Positions 7,811 to 16,295 of a stretch of 45,965 nucleotides of DNA are shown in pieces (position 1 is the stretch's first letter; each line of letters begins with the position of its first letter). A program made the position numbers and the translations under genes. Below the pieces are notes generated by a model. That model was not told where the DNA came from, searched no databases, and worked only from the letters and a program-made list of their open reading frames with translations. The DNA comes from Pseudomonadota bacterium. GTDB taxonomy: Bacteria; Pseudomonadota; Alphaproteobacteria; Sphingomonadales; Sphingomonadaceae. The DNA lies in assembly GCA_023426225.1 (NCBI GenBank), contig JAFABD010000028.1, positions 1-45,965 of the forward strand, read 5' to 3'.

Positions 7811-8855
7811 CGCGCGTCTCCCGGCGGCGGGGCAGATAGAAATAGGCGAGCCAGCCGCCGAGCATCGCCAGCCCGATCGCGTAGCGCGTCGAATCGTCCT
7901 GGATCGTCTGACGCCCGATACCCTCGAGTATCCCGGCGACAAGCAGCATGACGACCACGCCGCACATCACCGGCGCGACGGCGCGACCGGCCGCGACCAT
8001 CGCGTCGAGGCGAGCGTGACGGCCGGGAAATGCCAGTGCGGTGCCGATCCGCGTCCCCGCCGCCCCCGCGAGCGTGATCGCAAACAATTCGGTGGTGCCG
8101 TGGACGGCGAGCCACCCGCAAAAGCCGACGCCCAGCCCCTTGGGCACGAAAACGGCGAGCATCGCTCCGAGCGTGAGCCCGTTGTAAAGCAGAAGCAGCA
8201 CGGTGGGCACTGCAAAGACGAAGCCGAGCGCGAAGGCGAAGATCGACACCTGGCTGTTGTGCGTGAACAGGAAGGCGGCGAAGACGGCGAGGCCGTCGTG
8301 GTCGCTGCGCCCGCGCGGGGCATAGATCGTCGCCCGCAGTGCCTCTGCGCTCGCGTCGGGCGTGCGGCCGCCGGCGAGGCCGTCGGGCAGGATCGCATAA
8401 TACCAGCTCGGATCGCCGCGCACGAGCAGATAGCCGGCGAGCATCCCGACAATGAGCAGCGCGAATGCGAACAGTGTTTCGCGCCACAGCGCCGCGACGG
8501 CTGCCGGCCAGCCGCGGAACAGATAGTGGCGCAACTGATCGGCAAAGCTGGTCGGCACGCCATAAAGCTGGAAATAGGCGCGCGTGCACAATTGCTCGAG
8601 ATAGGTTGCGAGCGCCCGGTCGAGCGAAGTCTCACGAACCACCGCCAGCGACGAGAGCGCGGTACGGTAGAGCAGCGGCAGCGCGAGCAGGTCGTCGGCG
8701 TCGAGCACGCGTACCGACCGCTTCTCGATCCGGGTCAGCAGCGCGTCGAGCCGCCGCCATTCTGCCTCATGTGCCGTGCGGAAGCGCGTGGCGTTGACGA
8801 GCGGGGCGCCGCCCGCAGCCACCGGCACGGCGTCGCGATCGACAAGCGCGTTCAC
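7788..8855 (-). CDS. SpoIIM-like (stage II sporulation protein M domain) membrane protein
   Basis: 355 residues. The first ~110 residues are soluble and helical (RTAHEAEWRRLDALL, DDLLALPLLYRTA). Then come about six membrane segments with the SpoIIM signature: FLFTHNSQVSIFAFALGF, GLTLGAMLAVF, and VHGTTELFAITLAGAAG. In sporulating Firmicutes SpoIIM belongs to the engulfment peptidoglycan-remodelling complex. In non-sporulating bacteria this domain recurs beside MoxR/DUF58 genes with no known function. Its ATG overlaps the DUF58 stop by 4 bases (ATGA), so translation is probably coupled. Confidence 0.88.
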   Translation of the reverse strand: MNALVDRDAVPVAAGGAPLVNATRFRTAHEAEWRRLDALLTRIEKRSVRVLDADDLLALPLLYRTALSSLAVVRETSLDRALATYLEQLCTRAYFQLYGVPTSFADQLRHYLFRGWPAAVAALWRETLFAFALLIVGMLAGYLLVRGDPSWYYAILPDGLAGGRTPDASAEALRATIYAPRGRSDHDGLAVFAAFLFTHNSQVSIFAFALGFVFAVPTVLLLLYNGLTLGAMLAVFVPKGLGVGFCGWLAVHGTTELFAITLAGAAGTRIGTALAFPGRHARLDAMVAAGRAVAPVMCGVVVMLLVAGILEGIGRQTIQDDSTRYAIGLAMLGGWLAYFYLPRRRETRDALADPL

Positions 8856-10198
8856 AGCAGGTTCCTCCGCTTGAGATCGACATAGGCCTCGACCAGCCGG
8901 TCGGCGACCTGATCATAGGGGCTTTCGACGATATGCGCGCCGAGGTGGCGCAGGCGAAGCAGCACCATTCGCCGATCGCGCAGCAGCGCCGCGGCGGTGA
9001 CCGCGCGGGTGACGTCGGCGGCGCTCTGCGGTCCGCGATCGACGATCGTTTCCAATTCGACATCCTCGAGCACGACGACGAGCACCAGGTGCGTGTCCAT
9101 CAGCCGCTGGGCGGCGCGGACCATGAAGTCGGCCGAGGTGAGATCGGTGAATTCGGTGAACAGCACGATCATCGACCGCCGGACGAGGCGGGCCGCGAGC
9201 GTGGTGAGCGCAAGCGTGTAGTTGGTCTCGTCCCCGCTATAATCGATCCGTGCGGCCAGTCGCTGAAGCTCGCCGAAAGCGGCGGTGCCGGAGATGAGGC
9301 CGCTGGCGACGCGGGGCCGCGAATCGAACGCGTTGAGCGCGACGCGGTCGCCGACCTTGAGCGCCACCCAGCCTGTCAGCAGCATCGCGGAAACGACACG
9401 GTCGAGACGGCTGAGGCCGCCGATCGGCTCGCACATCTGCCGACCGCAATCGACGGCGAAAACGAGCTGGTTGTTGCGTTCGGTCCGGTATTCCTTGGCG
9501 TGAAGCTTCACATGGCGCGCCGACTGCTTCCAGTCGATCGTGCGGCGGTCCATCCCGGCGCGGAACTCGACCAGCGTGTCGAAATCGGCGCCGTCGCCGC
9601 GTTCGATCTGCGCCATCAGCCCCTCAATCGTCCGTCGGCGGAACAGCTCGGCACCGCGGGCGCGGACGGGGCGCGTATCGGGGTGGATCGCCATCGTCGC
9701 GCCGATGGTGAGCACGCGCTGCTTCCAGATCAGCCCCAGCGGTCCGCTCCAGCGCAACCACAGCCGTTCGATCCGGGCAGTGCCGCGGCGATGCGCGACC
9801 AGAGGGATCGCAGCGGTGCCGCGCCCGCCGTCGAGCGCGAGCCAGCCGCCATAGTCCGGTGCCGCATCGCCGCTGTCGGGACCGGAGGCCGTTGCGGGTG
9901 CAAGCAACGGATCATCGTCGAGCGCAAACGCGACGCGACGTGGTGCTGCGCCGGTGATCGTCACGCCCAGTGCGGCCTCGACCGTCGCGCCGACGCTCGC
10001 CTGCGGCGGCAGCACGAGGTTTGCTGTGACCGCGCGCGGTCCGGCGCCCGACAAGGCGTCGGCAAGCGCCGCGACGACCACCGCCAGCGGCAGCGCGAGC
10101 GCGGCATACCAGCGATCGGGCACGGCGATCGCCACCGCCAGCGTCACCGGCAGCCCCAGCACGATCAGCAGCACGGCAAGGCGCGTGGGATAGAGCAT
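8852..10198 (-). CDS. DUF58 domain protein (von Willebrand A-like, membrane anchored)
   Basis: 448 residues. Two N-terminal membrane helices (MLYPTRLAVLLIVLGLP and the following Ala/Val-rich one) precede a beta-rich region and then the DUF58 domain. The diagnostic DUF58 block is present as RRTIDWKQSARHVKLHAKEY. It leads into a vWA-like fold whose MIDAS first motif reads VDCGRQM, not the canonical DxSxS, so metal binding may be altered. DUF58 proteins usually pair with a MoxR AAA+ ATPase, which is the next gene upstream here (8 bases apart). Function unknown; an adaptor or substrate-recognition role for the ATPase is the usual proposal. Confidence 0.9.
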   Translation of the reverse strand: MLYPTRLAVLLIVLGLPVTLAVAIAVPDRWYAALALPLAVVVAALADALSGAGPRAVTANLVLPPQASVGATVEAALGVTITGAAPRRVAFALDDDPLLAPATASGPDSGDAAPDYGGWLALDGGRGTAAIPLVAHRRGTARIERLWLRWSGPLGLIWKQRVLTIGATMAIHPDTRPVRARGAELFRRRTIEGLMAQIERGDGADFDTLVEFRAGMDRRTIDWKQSARHVKLHAKEYRTERNNQLVFAVDCGRQMCEPIGGLSRLDRVVSAMLLTGWVALKVGDRVALNAFDSRPRVASGLISGTAAFGELQRLAARIDYSGDETNYTLALTTLAARLVRRSMIVLFTEFTDLTSADFMVRAAQRLMDTHLVLVVVLEDVELETIVDRGPQSAADVTRAVTAAALLRDRRMVLLRLRHLGAHIVESPYDQVADRLVEAYVDLKRRNLL

Positions 10199-10206
10199 CG
10201 ACCGGC

Positions 10207-11163
10207 TCAGCGCGGCGCCTCGATCGATTCGATGATCGTGTGGACGACGTCCTCGATCGCGCGCCCGTCGATTTCGGCGGCGGGCGAGAGGATGAGCCGG
10301 TGACGAAGCAACGCGGGCGCAAGCGCCTTGACGTCGTCGGGGATGACAAAGTCGCGCCCGTCGATCGCGGCGCGCGCGCGGGCGGCGCCGGCGAGCATCG
10401 CTCCGGCGCGGGGCGATGCCCCCGATTCGAGATCGGCCACGTCGCGTGTGCCGCGGATCAGCGCGAGGATATAGTCGACGACGTTGCCGGCGAGCAGCAC
10501 CGTGCCGACGGTTGCAACCGCTGCGGCGATGGTGGCGGCATCGGCGACGGGGGTGACCCCCCAGTCGCCCGGCCCGGTGGTTGCGGTGCGCGTACCGTGA
10601 AGCGCGATGATCTTCCGCTCTTCCTCCGCGCTGGGATAGTCGACGATCTGCTTGAACAGGAAGCGATCGAGCTGGGCCTCGGGGAGCGGATAGACCCCCT
10701 GCTGCTCGATCGGGTTCTGCGTCGCGACCACGGTGAAGCGGTCGGAGAGCGGCATCGTCTCACCGTCGATCGTCACGGTGCGTTCCTGCATCGCCTCGAG
10801 CAGTGCCGCCTGTGTCTTGGGCGGGGTGCGGTTGATTTCGTCGGCGAGCAGCAGTTCGGTGAAGATCGGGCCGCGCGTCAGTGTGAAGCTGCTCGTCTGG
10901 AAGTTGAACAGGTTCGCACCGATGATGTCGCCCGGCATCAGGTCGGGCGTGAACTGGATGCGACCGAAATCGAGCCCCAGCGCCCGCGCGAAGCTTGACG
11001 CGAGCAGCGTCTTGGCCGTGCCGGGCGGTCCTTCGAGCAGGATGTGCCCGCCCGAGAACAGCGCGATCAGCATCAGCTCGACCGTGCTTTCCTGGCCGAC
11101 GACCGCGCGGGCGACCTCACCCCGGATACGCGCCGCGAGCGCCTGGACTTGCTCAACCGTCAC
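10207..11163 (-). CDS. moxR: MoxR family AAA+ ATPase
   Basis: 318 residues from GTG. Walker A is GPPGTAKT at about residues 45-52, Walker B LLLADEI at 104-110, and the MoxR-specific sensor stretch is ATQNPIEQQGVYPLPEAQLD. The C-terminal lid has the GASPRAG arginine motif. MoxR ATPases act as chaperones that mature or remodel partner complexes, usually with a vWA protein. I choose the GTG at 11163: it overlaps the stop of the upstream gene by GTGA, and GGAGAAAGG sits just upstream. An ATG at 11193 is possible but would give a longer overlap. It sits in the middle of the operon DUF4129-DUF4350-MoxR-DUF58-SpoIIM-RDD. Confidence 0.93.
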   Translation of the reverse strand: MTVEQVQALAARIRGEVARAVVGQESTVELMLIALFSGGHILLEGPPGTAKTLLASSFARALGLDFGRIQFTPDLMPGDIIGANLFNFQTSSFTLTRGPIFTELLLADEINRTPPKTQAALLEAMQERTVTIDGETMPLSDRFTVVATQNPIEQQGVYPLPEAQLDRFLFKQIVDYPSAEEERKIIALHGTRTATTGPGDWGVTPVADAATIAAAVATVGTVLLAGNVVDYILALIRGTRDVADLESGASPRAGAMLAGAARARAAIDGRDFVIPDDVKALAPALLRHRLILSPAAEIDGRAIEDVVHTIIESIEAPR

Positions 11164-12560
11164 TTGCCTTTCTCCATTCTGTCCCCCAGCCATGCGTGGA
11201 GCGCGCGTGCCGCCTCCCGCAGTTCCTCGGCGTTGCGTGCGGCCTCGACCGCGGCGGCGCACTCGGTAAAGCGGCGCGGGCCGCTGAGCGCGTCGAGATA
11301 ATCGTCGAGCGCTGCGTCGCGCAGCCGTGCGGGCGCGCCGAACACCCGCGCGGCACGCTCGCGGATCACCGCGACATAGCGCGGCCCCATCGCCGCCTCG
11401 CGTCGCGCCTTGCGGACCAGCGCCGCGCTGTTGTCGACCAGCACCGTCTTGCCGAACGCGATCGCGCGGCCGCGCGGCGCCGGCGGGCCGAACCGCGCAA
11501 AGGCTTGAATCCCGGCGAGCACCAGCGCCGCGAGGATCGTAAGCGTCACCGCGAGAAAAGGCGGCTCGAACATCAACCGCAACGGGCTTTTCGAGTGGCC
11601 GAAGCCGTTGAGGCTGACGTCGAACACGATCGTGTCGGGCGGCGTGCTGTTGAGCGAGTCGAGCAGCGCGAGCGCGGCGCGCGCCTGATCGAGTGATTTC
11701 ATACCCTGATTGTTGAGCAGGTCCGGGTCGGCGAGCACGTAGAGCGGCCCGTCCCCGATCTGCGCCAGCAGGATACCGCCCTGCGCATCGCTGAGAAGCG
11801 GAGTGAGGCGGGGTGTGGTTGGCCGCGCGGGGGCTGTCGCCGGTGCGGGCACGCCGGGGACCGTCGGGGCACCGGGATCAGCCCGGTCCGGCTCTGTGCG
11901 ATTACCCGCATCATTCTCGGCATCATGGTCCGGCGCTGCTGCCCGGGCCTGCACAGGGCGGAAGCGCGGCGGCTGAACGGGTGCCTGCGGTGCCAGACCG
12001 GTGATGACCTGCGCGACGCGCGGCTCGTACAGCTTCACGCCGGGGGACAGGTCGGCTCCGTTGAGCAGTTTGCCTGCAGTGCGTCGGCGCGCGATCTTGA
12101 GTTGAACGCCGGGCGCGAAGACGCCTTCTGGCTCGAATGCGGGAAGCAGCCCTTGCGCCTTCACCCAGCCACGGTGTTTTCGGTCGGCGACCGTCTGCCA
12201 TTTCGGCAGGATGACCAGCGTCGGCTTGGCCTCGCGCCTTGTCGCCTCCGAAATCTCGGTCGAGGCCCGTTCGGGCGTGATGACCAGCAGGCTTTCCGTA
12301 TCGAACTGGCGGGGATCCCGGACGATCCGGACGTTCCGTCCGCCCGCCTGCGCCAGCTCGACGAGCGCCGCAAAGCCGGTCGCACCGTTCGACAACGCGT
12401 GCGCGCCGCCGTTTCGCCCCGACTGCAGATCGGGCGCGAAGGCACCCAGCACCAGCATCCCGGCAAAGGCCAGCAGGCCGATGGCGAGCAGCAGCGCAAA
12501 GGTGATGGGGCGCATCAGGCCCGCCGCGGCGGGTTGGCGACCGATCGCGACGTCGCTCAT
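11160..12560 (-). CDS. DUF4350 domain membrane protein
   Basis: 466 residues from the ATG at 12560. An N-terminal membrane helix (PITFALLLAIGLLAFAGMLV) is followed by a periplasmic DUF4350 region of about 170 residues beginning SNGATGFAALVELAQ and containing LLVITPE and the later PLYVLADPDLLNN. In between lies a low-complexity Pro/Ala-rich insert (about residues 210-265). A second membrane helix (FLAVTLTILAALVLAGIQAF) precedes a cytoplasmic tail with the conserved RRFTECAAAVEAARNAEEL. The fold of DUF4350 resembles class-I glutamine-amidotransferase/ABC-auxiliary domains but with no catalytic residues I can identify. It overlaps DUF4129 upstream and moxR downstream by 4 bases each. Confidence 0.82.
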   Translation of the reverse strand: MSDVAIGRQPAAAGLMRPITFALLLAIGLLAFAGMLVLGAFAPDLQSGRNGGAHALSNGATGFAALVELAQAGGRNVRIVRDPRQFDTESLLVITPERASTEISEATRREAKPTLVILPKWQTVADRKHRGWVKAQGLLPAFEPEGVFAPGVQLKIARRRTAGKLLNGADLSPGVKLYEPRVAQVITGLAPQAPVQPPRFRPVQARAAAPDHDAENDAGNRTEPDRADPGAPTVPGVPAPATAPARPTTPRLTPLLSDAQGGILLAQIGDGPLYVLADPDLLNNQGMKSLDQARAALALLDSLNSTPPDTIVFDVSLNGFGHSKSPLRLMFEPPFLAVTLTILAALVLAGIQAFARFGPPAPRGRAIAFGKTVLVDNSAALVRKARREAAMGPRYVAVIRERAARVFGAPARLRDAALDDYLDALSGPRRFTECAAAVEAARNAEELREAARALHAWLGDRMEKGK

Positions 12561-13270
12561 CGTTGCCAGCTCCGCACCTGAACGAAATCGGCATAGGCGG
12601 CCCGGCAGCGCGTCCAGGTTTCGCCATCGACAGCGCGCCCACCGAACAGGCTGCGCTCGACGACGGCCGCCAGCGTGGCGAACAGGTGCCGTGGACGTTC
12701 GGGAATCGCGGTGGCGCGGGCGAGATCCCGGCTGGTGAGCGCAGGGCGGACGAGATGCGGGCGGCGCTCGGCGATGTCCTCGACGCTGCGGAGCAACAGG
12801 TGGTGCACCGCCTCGCCATATTGGCCGCGTTCGGCGAGCGCATCGGCCTCGCGCAGCCATTCGCGCGCGGGCGCAGCGTCAGGCGTCCAGTCGGCATCCG
12901 GATCGGGCGCATCGATCGAAGCGGGTGATGCCACGTTGCGGTGGCGCAGACGGGGCAGCCGCCATTCGCCTTCGCGCAGGCGGACGAACGCCATCCACAG
13001 GGCAAAGAGCGCGAGCAGCGCGATCATGCCCCACAGCAGGGCCTCGACCAGTTGCGGTTGGAGCAGATGCCCCGAAATCCAGCGGATCAGCCGGGCAAGC
13101 GGCCGCAGCGCGTCGGCGATCCAGCGCCCGATGGCCTGGAGCCATTCGGGCATCTGGGGCGGCTTGGGCGGTGCGGCGTTCGGCAGGTCGAACTGGATAT
13201 CGCCGTTCGACCGCAGCGCGCGATGCGCCGCGGCGAGCCGTGCGTCCGCGCTCCCCTCTTGCCCTGCCAC
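12557..13270 (-). CDS. DUF4129 domain protein
   Basis: 237 residues from a GTG at 13270, which has GGGGGAAG just upstream; a longer frame to 13321 is possible. It has a soluble Pro-containing N-terminal region, one clear membrane helix (LWGMIALLALFALWMAFV) at about residues 95-112, then the cytoplasmic DUF4129 region with READALAERGQYGEAVHHLL and SVEDIAERRPHLVRPALTS. In other bacteria DUF4129 is fused to transglutaminase-like domains or lies in MoxR/DUF58 operons, as here. It is the first gene of the six-gene operon. Function unknown. Confidence 0.8.
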   Translation of the reverse strand: MAGQEGSADARLAAAHRALRSNGDIQFDLPNAAPPKPPQMPEWLQAIGRWIADALRPLARLIRWISGHLLQPQLVEALLWGMIALLALFALWMAFVRLREGEWRLPRLRHRNVASPASIDAPDPDADWTPDAAPAREWLREADALAERGQYGEAVHHLLLRSVEDIAERRPHLVRPALTSRDLARATAIPERPRHLFATLAAVVERSLFGGRAVDGETWTRCRAAYADFVQVRSWQR

Positions 13271-13395
13271 CGAATTGCTTCCCCCACGTCCGGTCCCCAA
13301 CCTAAATATTTTACGGGGCACCGCAAGCGGATGGATGACAATCGATACGAATTGCGCAATCCATTCCGGGCTATTTGCAGAGGGGGATCTTTAAC

Positions 13396-14190
13396 ATGGC
13401 GAGTGCAGCGGAGCGCGGCGAGGATCGCGCCTTTTCAATCAGCAGCGTCTTGAGCATGGCGTTCGGCGTCGTGCAGGACAATCCGGTGGCGACTTTCGGG
13501 ATCGCATTTCTGTTCGGCGCGCTGCCGCAACTGGTGCTCCGCGGTGTGGTGTTTCCGATGCTGGCGGTTCCCGGTGCTGCCGTGGCAACCGCGTTCACAT
13601 CGATCTTGGCCGGACTGATCGCGATCTTCTGCAGCTTCCTGGTGCAGGGCGCTCTGGTGCGCGCGACCGCCGCCTATGCCCGCGGCGAACGGGCGTCGCT
13701 GGGCGAGACCTTGTCGGCGGGCGTCGGCAAGGCGTTGCCGTTGCTGCTGTTGTCGATCCTGATGGCGCTGGGCATCGGCTTCGGTTTCCTTTTGCTGATC
13801 GTTCCGGGTGTGATCCTGGCGATCATGTGGTCGGTGGCGGTTCCGGCCCTGGTGGATGAGGATCATGGGATTACCGAAGCGCTGGGACGCAGCAGCTTCC
13901 TGACCAGCGGTGCGCGCTGGCGTATCCTGGGCCTTGGGCTGGTCGTGATGGTGTTGTTCTGGTTGCTGAGCATTCCGCTGGGCATCCTGGCGGTACTCAC
14001 CGGCGCCCAGATGGCACAGGGTGATCCGGAATCGTTGTTCGCGATAAGCCCGATCTTCCTGATTGCCTCGGCGGTCGTCACGACCCTTACCAGCGCAATC
14101 GGCGGGGCGGTGCAGACCAGCCTGTTCGTTGCGCTGCGCGACTGGAAGGAAGGCCCGCAGGTTGAGTCGTTGGCCGACGTGTTCGCTTGA
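13396..14190 (+). CDS. Polytopic membrane protein (GDPD membrane-domain / YciC-like fold)
   Basis: 264 residues from an ATG behind a GGGGGA Shine-Dalgarno. About six hydrophobic segments. The central block LLLIVPGVILAIMWSVAVP followed by ALGRSSFLTSGARWRI is the signature of the membrane domains annotated as glycerophosphodiester-phosphodiesterase membrane domain or YciC-like. No enzyme domain is attached, so catalytic activity is unlikely. It is divergent from the DUF4129-MoxR operon across about 125 bases, so the two may share regulation; that is inference. Confidence 0.7.
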   Translation: MASAAERGEDRAFSISSVLSMAFGVVQDNPVATFGIAFLFGALPQLVLRGVVFPMLAVPGAAVATAFTSILAGLIAIFCSFLVQGALVRATAAYARGERASLGETLSAGVGKALPLLLLSILMALGIGFGFLLLIVPGVILAIMWSVAVPALVDEDHGITEALGRSSFLTSGARWRILGLGLVVMVLFWLLSIPLGILAVLTGAQMAQGDPESLFAISPIFLIASAVVTTLTSAIGGAVQTSLFVALRDWKEGPQVESLADVFA

Positions 14191-14270
14191 ACCGAGAGGC
14201 TACGGCGCGCGGACATGTGGAGAGGGATGATCGCAACGGTGGCACGGCCGGGAATCGGGCAGCGCAGTCG

Positions 14271-15311
14271 ATGAACATTGTGGCGAAGACGGCGCGGCCG
14301 GTGCCGGCAATGACGGGTGTCGCGCCCGATGCGATTCCCTATGACGCGCTGATGGCGGGCCAGCAGCCGGTGATCCTGAAGGGCATCGCCGCCGGCTGGC
14401 CGCTCGTGCGGGCCGGGATCGAATCGGCGGACGCCGCGATGGCGGTCCTCAAGCGATTCGACGGCGGCCGGCCCGTCGTCACTTTCACCGGTGCCCCGGA
14501 GATCGGCGGACGCTTCTTTTACGACGAAACGGTGACGGGGCTCAATTTCACCGGGCGGCGAGAGCCGTTGTGCACGCTGCTCGATGCGGTTGGTCCGCGG
14601 ATCGGCGATACGGATGCGCCCAGCTTCTATGTCGGGTCGACCGATCTGGACGATTATCTTCCCGGCTTTCGGGCCGAAAACGACCTGGCGCTCAACCATC
14701 CGATGTTTGCTGCGCATCCGCCGCTTGCAAGCATCTGGATCGGCAACCGCACCATCGCGACGTGCCATTACGACATGTCGCACAATCTGGCGGTGTGCGC
14801 GGTCGGCCGGCGACGCTTCACCCTGTTTCCACCCGATCAGGTCGCCAACCTCTATCCCGGCCCGCTTGAACCGACGCCGGGCGGGCAGGTGGTGAGCATG
14901 GTCGATTTCGCGACCCCGGATTTCGAGCGCTATCCCGGCTTTCGCGCGGCCATTGCGACCGCGCAGGTGGCCGAACTCGAGCCGGGCGACCTGCTCTTCT
15001 ACCCGGCCATGTGGTGGCATCACGTCGAGGCGCTGGCGCCCTTCAATGTGCTGGTCAATTATTGGTGGAATACCAGCCCCGACTGGCTCGACACGCCGCA
15101 GCTGACGCTGCTCCACGCGCTGTTGAGCCTGCGCGATCGGCCCGAGCCCGAGAAGCGCGCGTGGCAGGCGCTGTTCGATTATTATGTGTTCGGCGCGGCC
15201 GAGCGCGCGGGCGCGCATCTGCCCGAAGCCGCGCGGGGACCGCTGGGGCCCATCGACGCCGCTACTGCGCGGCGGCTGCGCGCGATGTTGCTGCAGCGGC
15301 TCAACCGCTAG
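14271..15311 (+). CDS. Cupin_8 (JmjC-like) Fe(II)/2-oxoglutarate-type protein
   Basis: 346 residues from the ATG at 14271; the frame opens at a TTG at 14187 that overlaps the previous stop, but the added segment is not family-like. The family signature is clear: WIGNRTIATCHYDMSHNLA gives the HxD iron pair, GRRRFTLFPPDQ follows, and AMWWHHVEAL supplies the distal histidine. These match the facial triad of factor-inhibiting-HIF-like hydroxylases. Proteins of this type are abundant in sphingomonads, often close to TonB-dependent receptors or tryptophan halogenases, neither of which is seen here. Substrate unknown. Confidence 0.88.
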   Translation: MNIVAKTARPVPAMTGVAPDAIPYDALMAGQQPVILKGIAAGWPLVRAGIESADAAMAVLKRFDGGRPVVTFTGAPEIGGRFFYDETVTGLNFTGRREPLCTLLDAVGPRIGDTDAPSFYVGSTDLDDYLPGFRAENDLALNHPMFAAHPPLASIWIGNRTIATCHYDMSHNLAVCAVGRRRFTLFPPDQVANLYPGPLEPTPGGQVVSMVDFATPDFERYPGFRAAIATAQVAELEPGDLLFYPAMWWHHVEALAPFNVLVNYWWNTSPDWLDTPQLTLLHALLSLRDRPEPEKRAWQALFDYYVFGAAERAGAHLPEAARGPLGPIDAATARRLRAMLLQRLNR

Positions 15312-15380
15312 AGCGCGCCGCGACGACAGGCGGCGGCCGGCCTTTGTTCACGCGGTAAAGCAGGTTATGCCGTGGGGGGC

Positions 15381-16295
15381 ATGGATCTGTACCTCCCGAT
15401 CGCGAACCTGTCGGTCAACGCGTTGGTCATCGTCGCGCTGGGGCTCGGCGTCGGGCTGCTTTCGGGCATGTTCGGTGTGGGCGGCGGGTTCCTGACGACG
15501 CCGCTGCTGATCTTTTACGGCATCCCGCCGACGGTCGCGGCTGCATCTGCCGCAAGCCAGGTGACGGGAGCGAGCGTTTCGGGGGTGTTCGCGCATTTCC
15601 GTCGCGGCGGCGTCGACGTGCCGATGGGGCTGGTTCTTGTAGCCGGCGGCGTGATCGGCAGTATCGCGGGGGCATGGCTGTTCGCGCTGCTCCAGTCGAG
15701 CGGCCAGATCGACACGGTGATCGGGATCCTTTACGTGCTGCTCCTCGGCACGATCGGCGGACTGATGCTGCACGAATCGATCGGGGCGGTGCGGGTCGCG
15801 CGGGGGAGCCGGCCGGCCCCAGTGCGTCGCCGCCGGCACCATCCGCTGGTGGCGATGCTGCCATTGCGCTGGCGATTCTATCGCTCCGGGCTCTATATCT
15901 CGCCGTTGGCGCCGCTGTTGCTCGGCTTTTTTACCGGCATCCTGACGGTGCTGCTGGGTGTCGGCGGCGGCTTCATCCTGGTGCCGGCAATGTTGTATCT
16001 GCTCGGCATGGGGACGCAGGTGGTGGTCGGCACCTCGCTGTTCCAGATCCTGTTCGTGACCGCTGCCGCGACGATGGTGCATGCGACGACGACCAAGGCC
16101 GTCGACATCGTGCTGGCGGTGCTGCTGCTGCTTGGATCGGTGACCGGCGCGCAACTGGGGGCCCGGTTCGCCCAGCGAATGAAGCCCGAATACTTGCGGC
16201 TGGCATTGGCATTGATGGTGTTGATGGTGGCGCTGCGGATGGGGCTGGGGCTCGCCTGGCGCCCTGACGAGATCTATTCGGTCGCGCTGTCGTGA
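15381..16295 (+). CDS. TauE/SafE family anion permease
   Basis: 304 residues from the ATG; a GTG at 15372 is an alternative with a better-spaced AGG upstream. The two halves of the inverted-repeat transporter each carry the conserved glycine-rich motif: GMFGVGGGFLTTPLL near the start and GVGGGFILVPAMLYLLG in the second half. About eight membrane segments. TauE/SafE proteins export sulfite, sulfonates or other organic anions. The stop overlaps the next gene (TIGR02186) by GTGA, and this pairing recurs in alphaproteobacteria, so the partner is probably an accessory protein. Confidence 0.87.
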   Translation: MDLYLPIANLSVNALVIVALGLGVGLLSGMFGVGGGFLTTPLLIFYGIPPTVAAASAASQVTGASVSGVFAHFRRGGVDVPMGLVLVAGGVIGSIAGAWLFALLQSSGQIDTVIGILYVLLLGTIGGLMLHESIGAVRVARGSRPAPVRRRRHHPLVAMLPLRWRFYRSGLYISPLAPLLLGFFTGILTVLLGVGGGFILVPAMLYLLGMGTQVVVGTSLFQILFVTAAATMVHATTTKAVDIVLAVLLLLGSVTGAQLGARFAQRMKPEYLRLALALMVLMVALRMGLGLAWRPDEIYSVALS

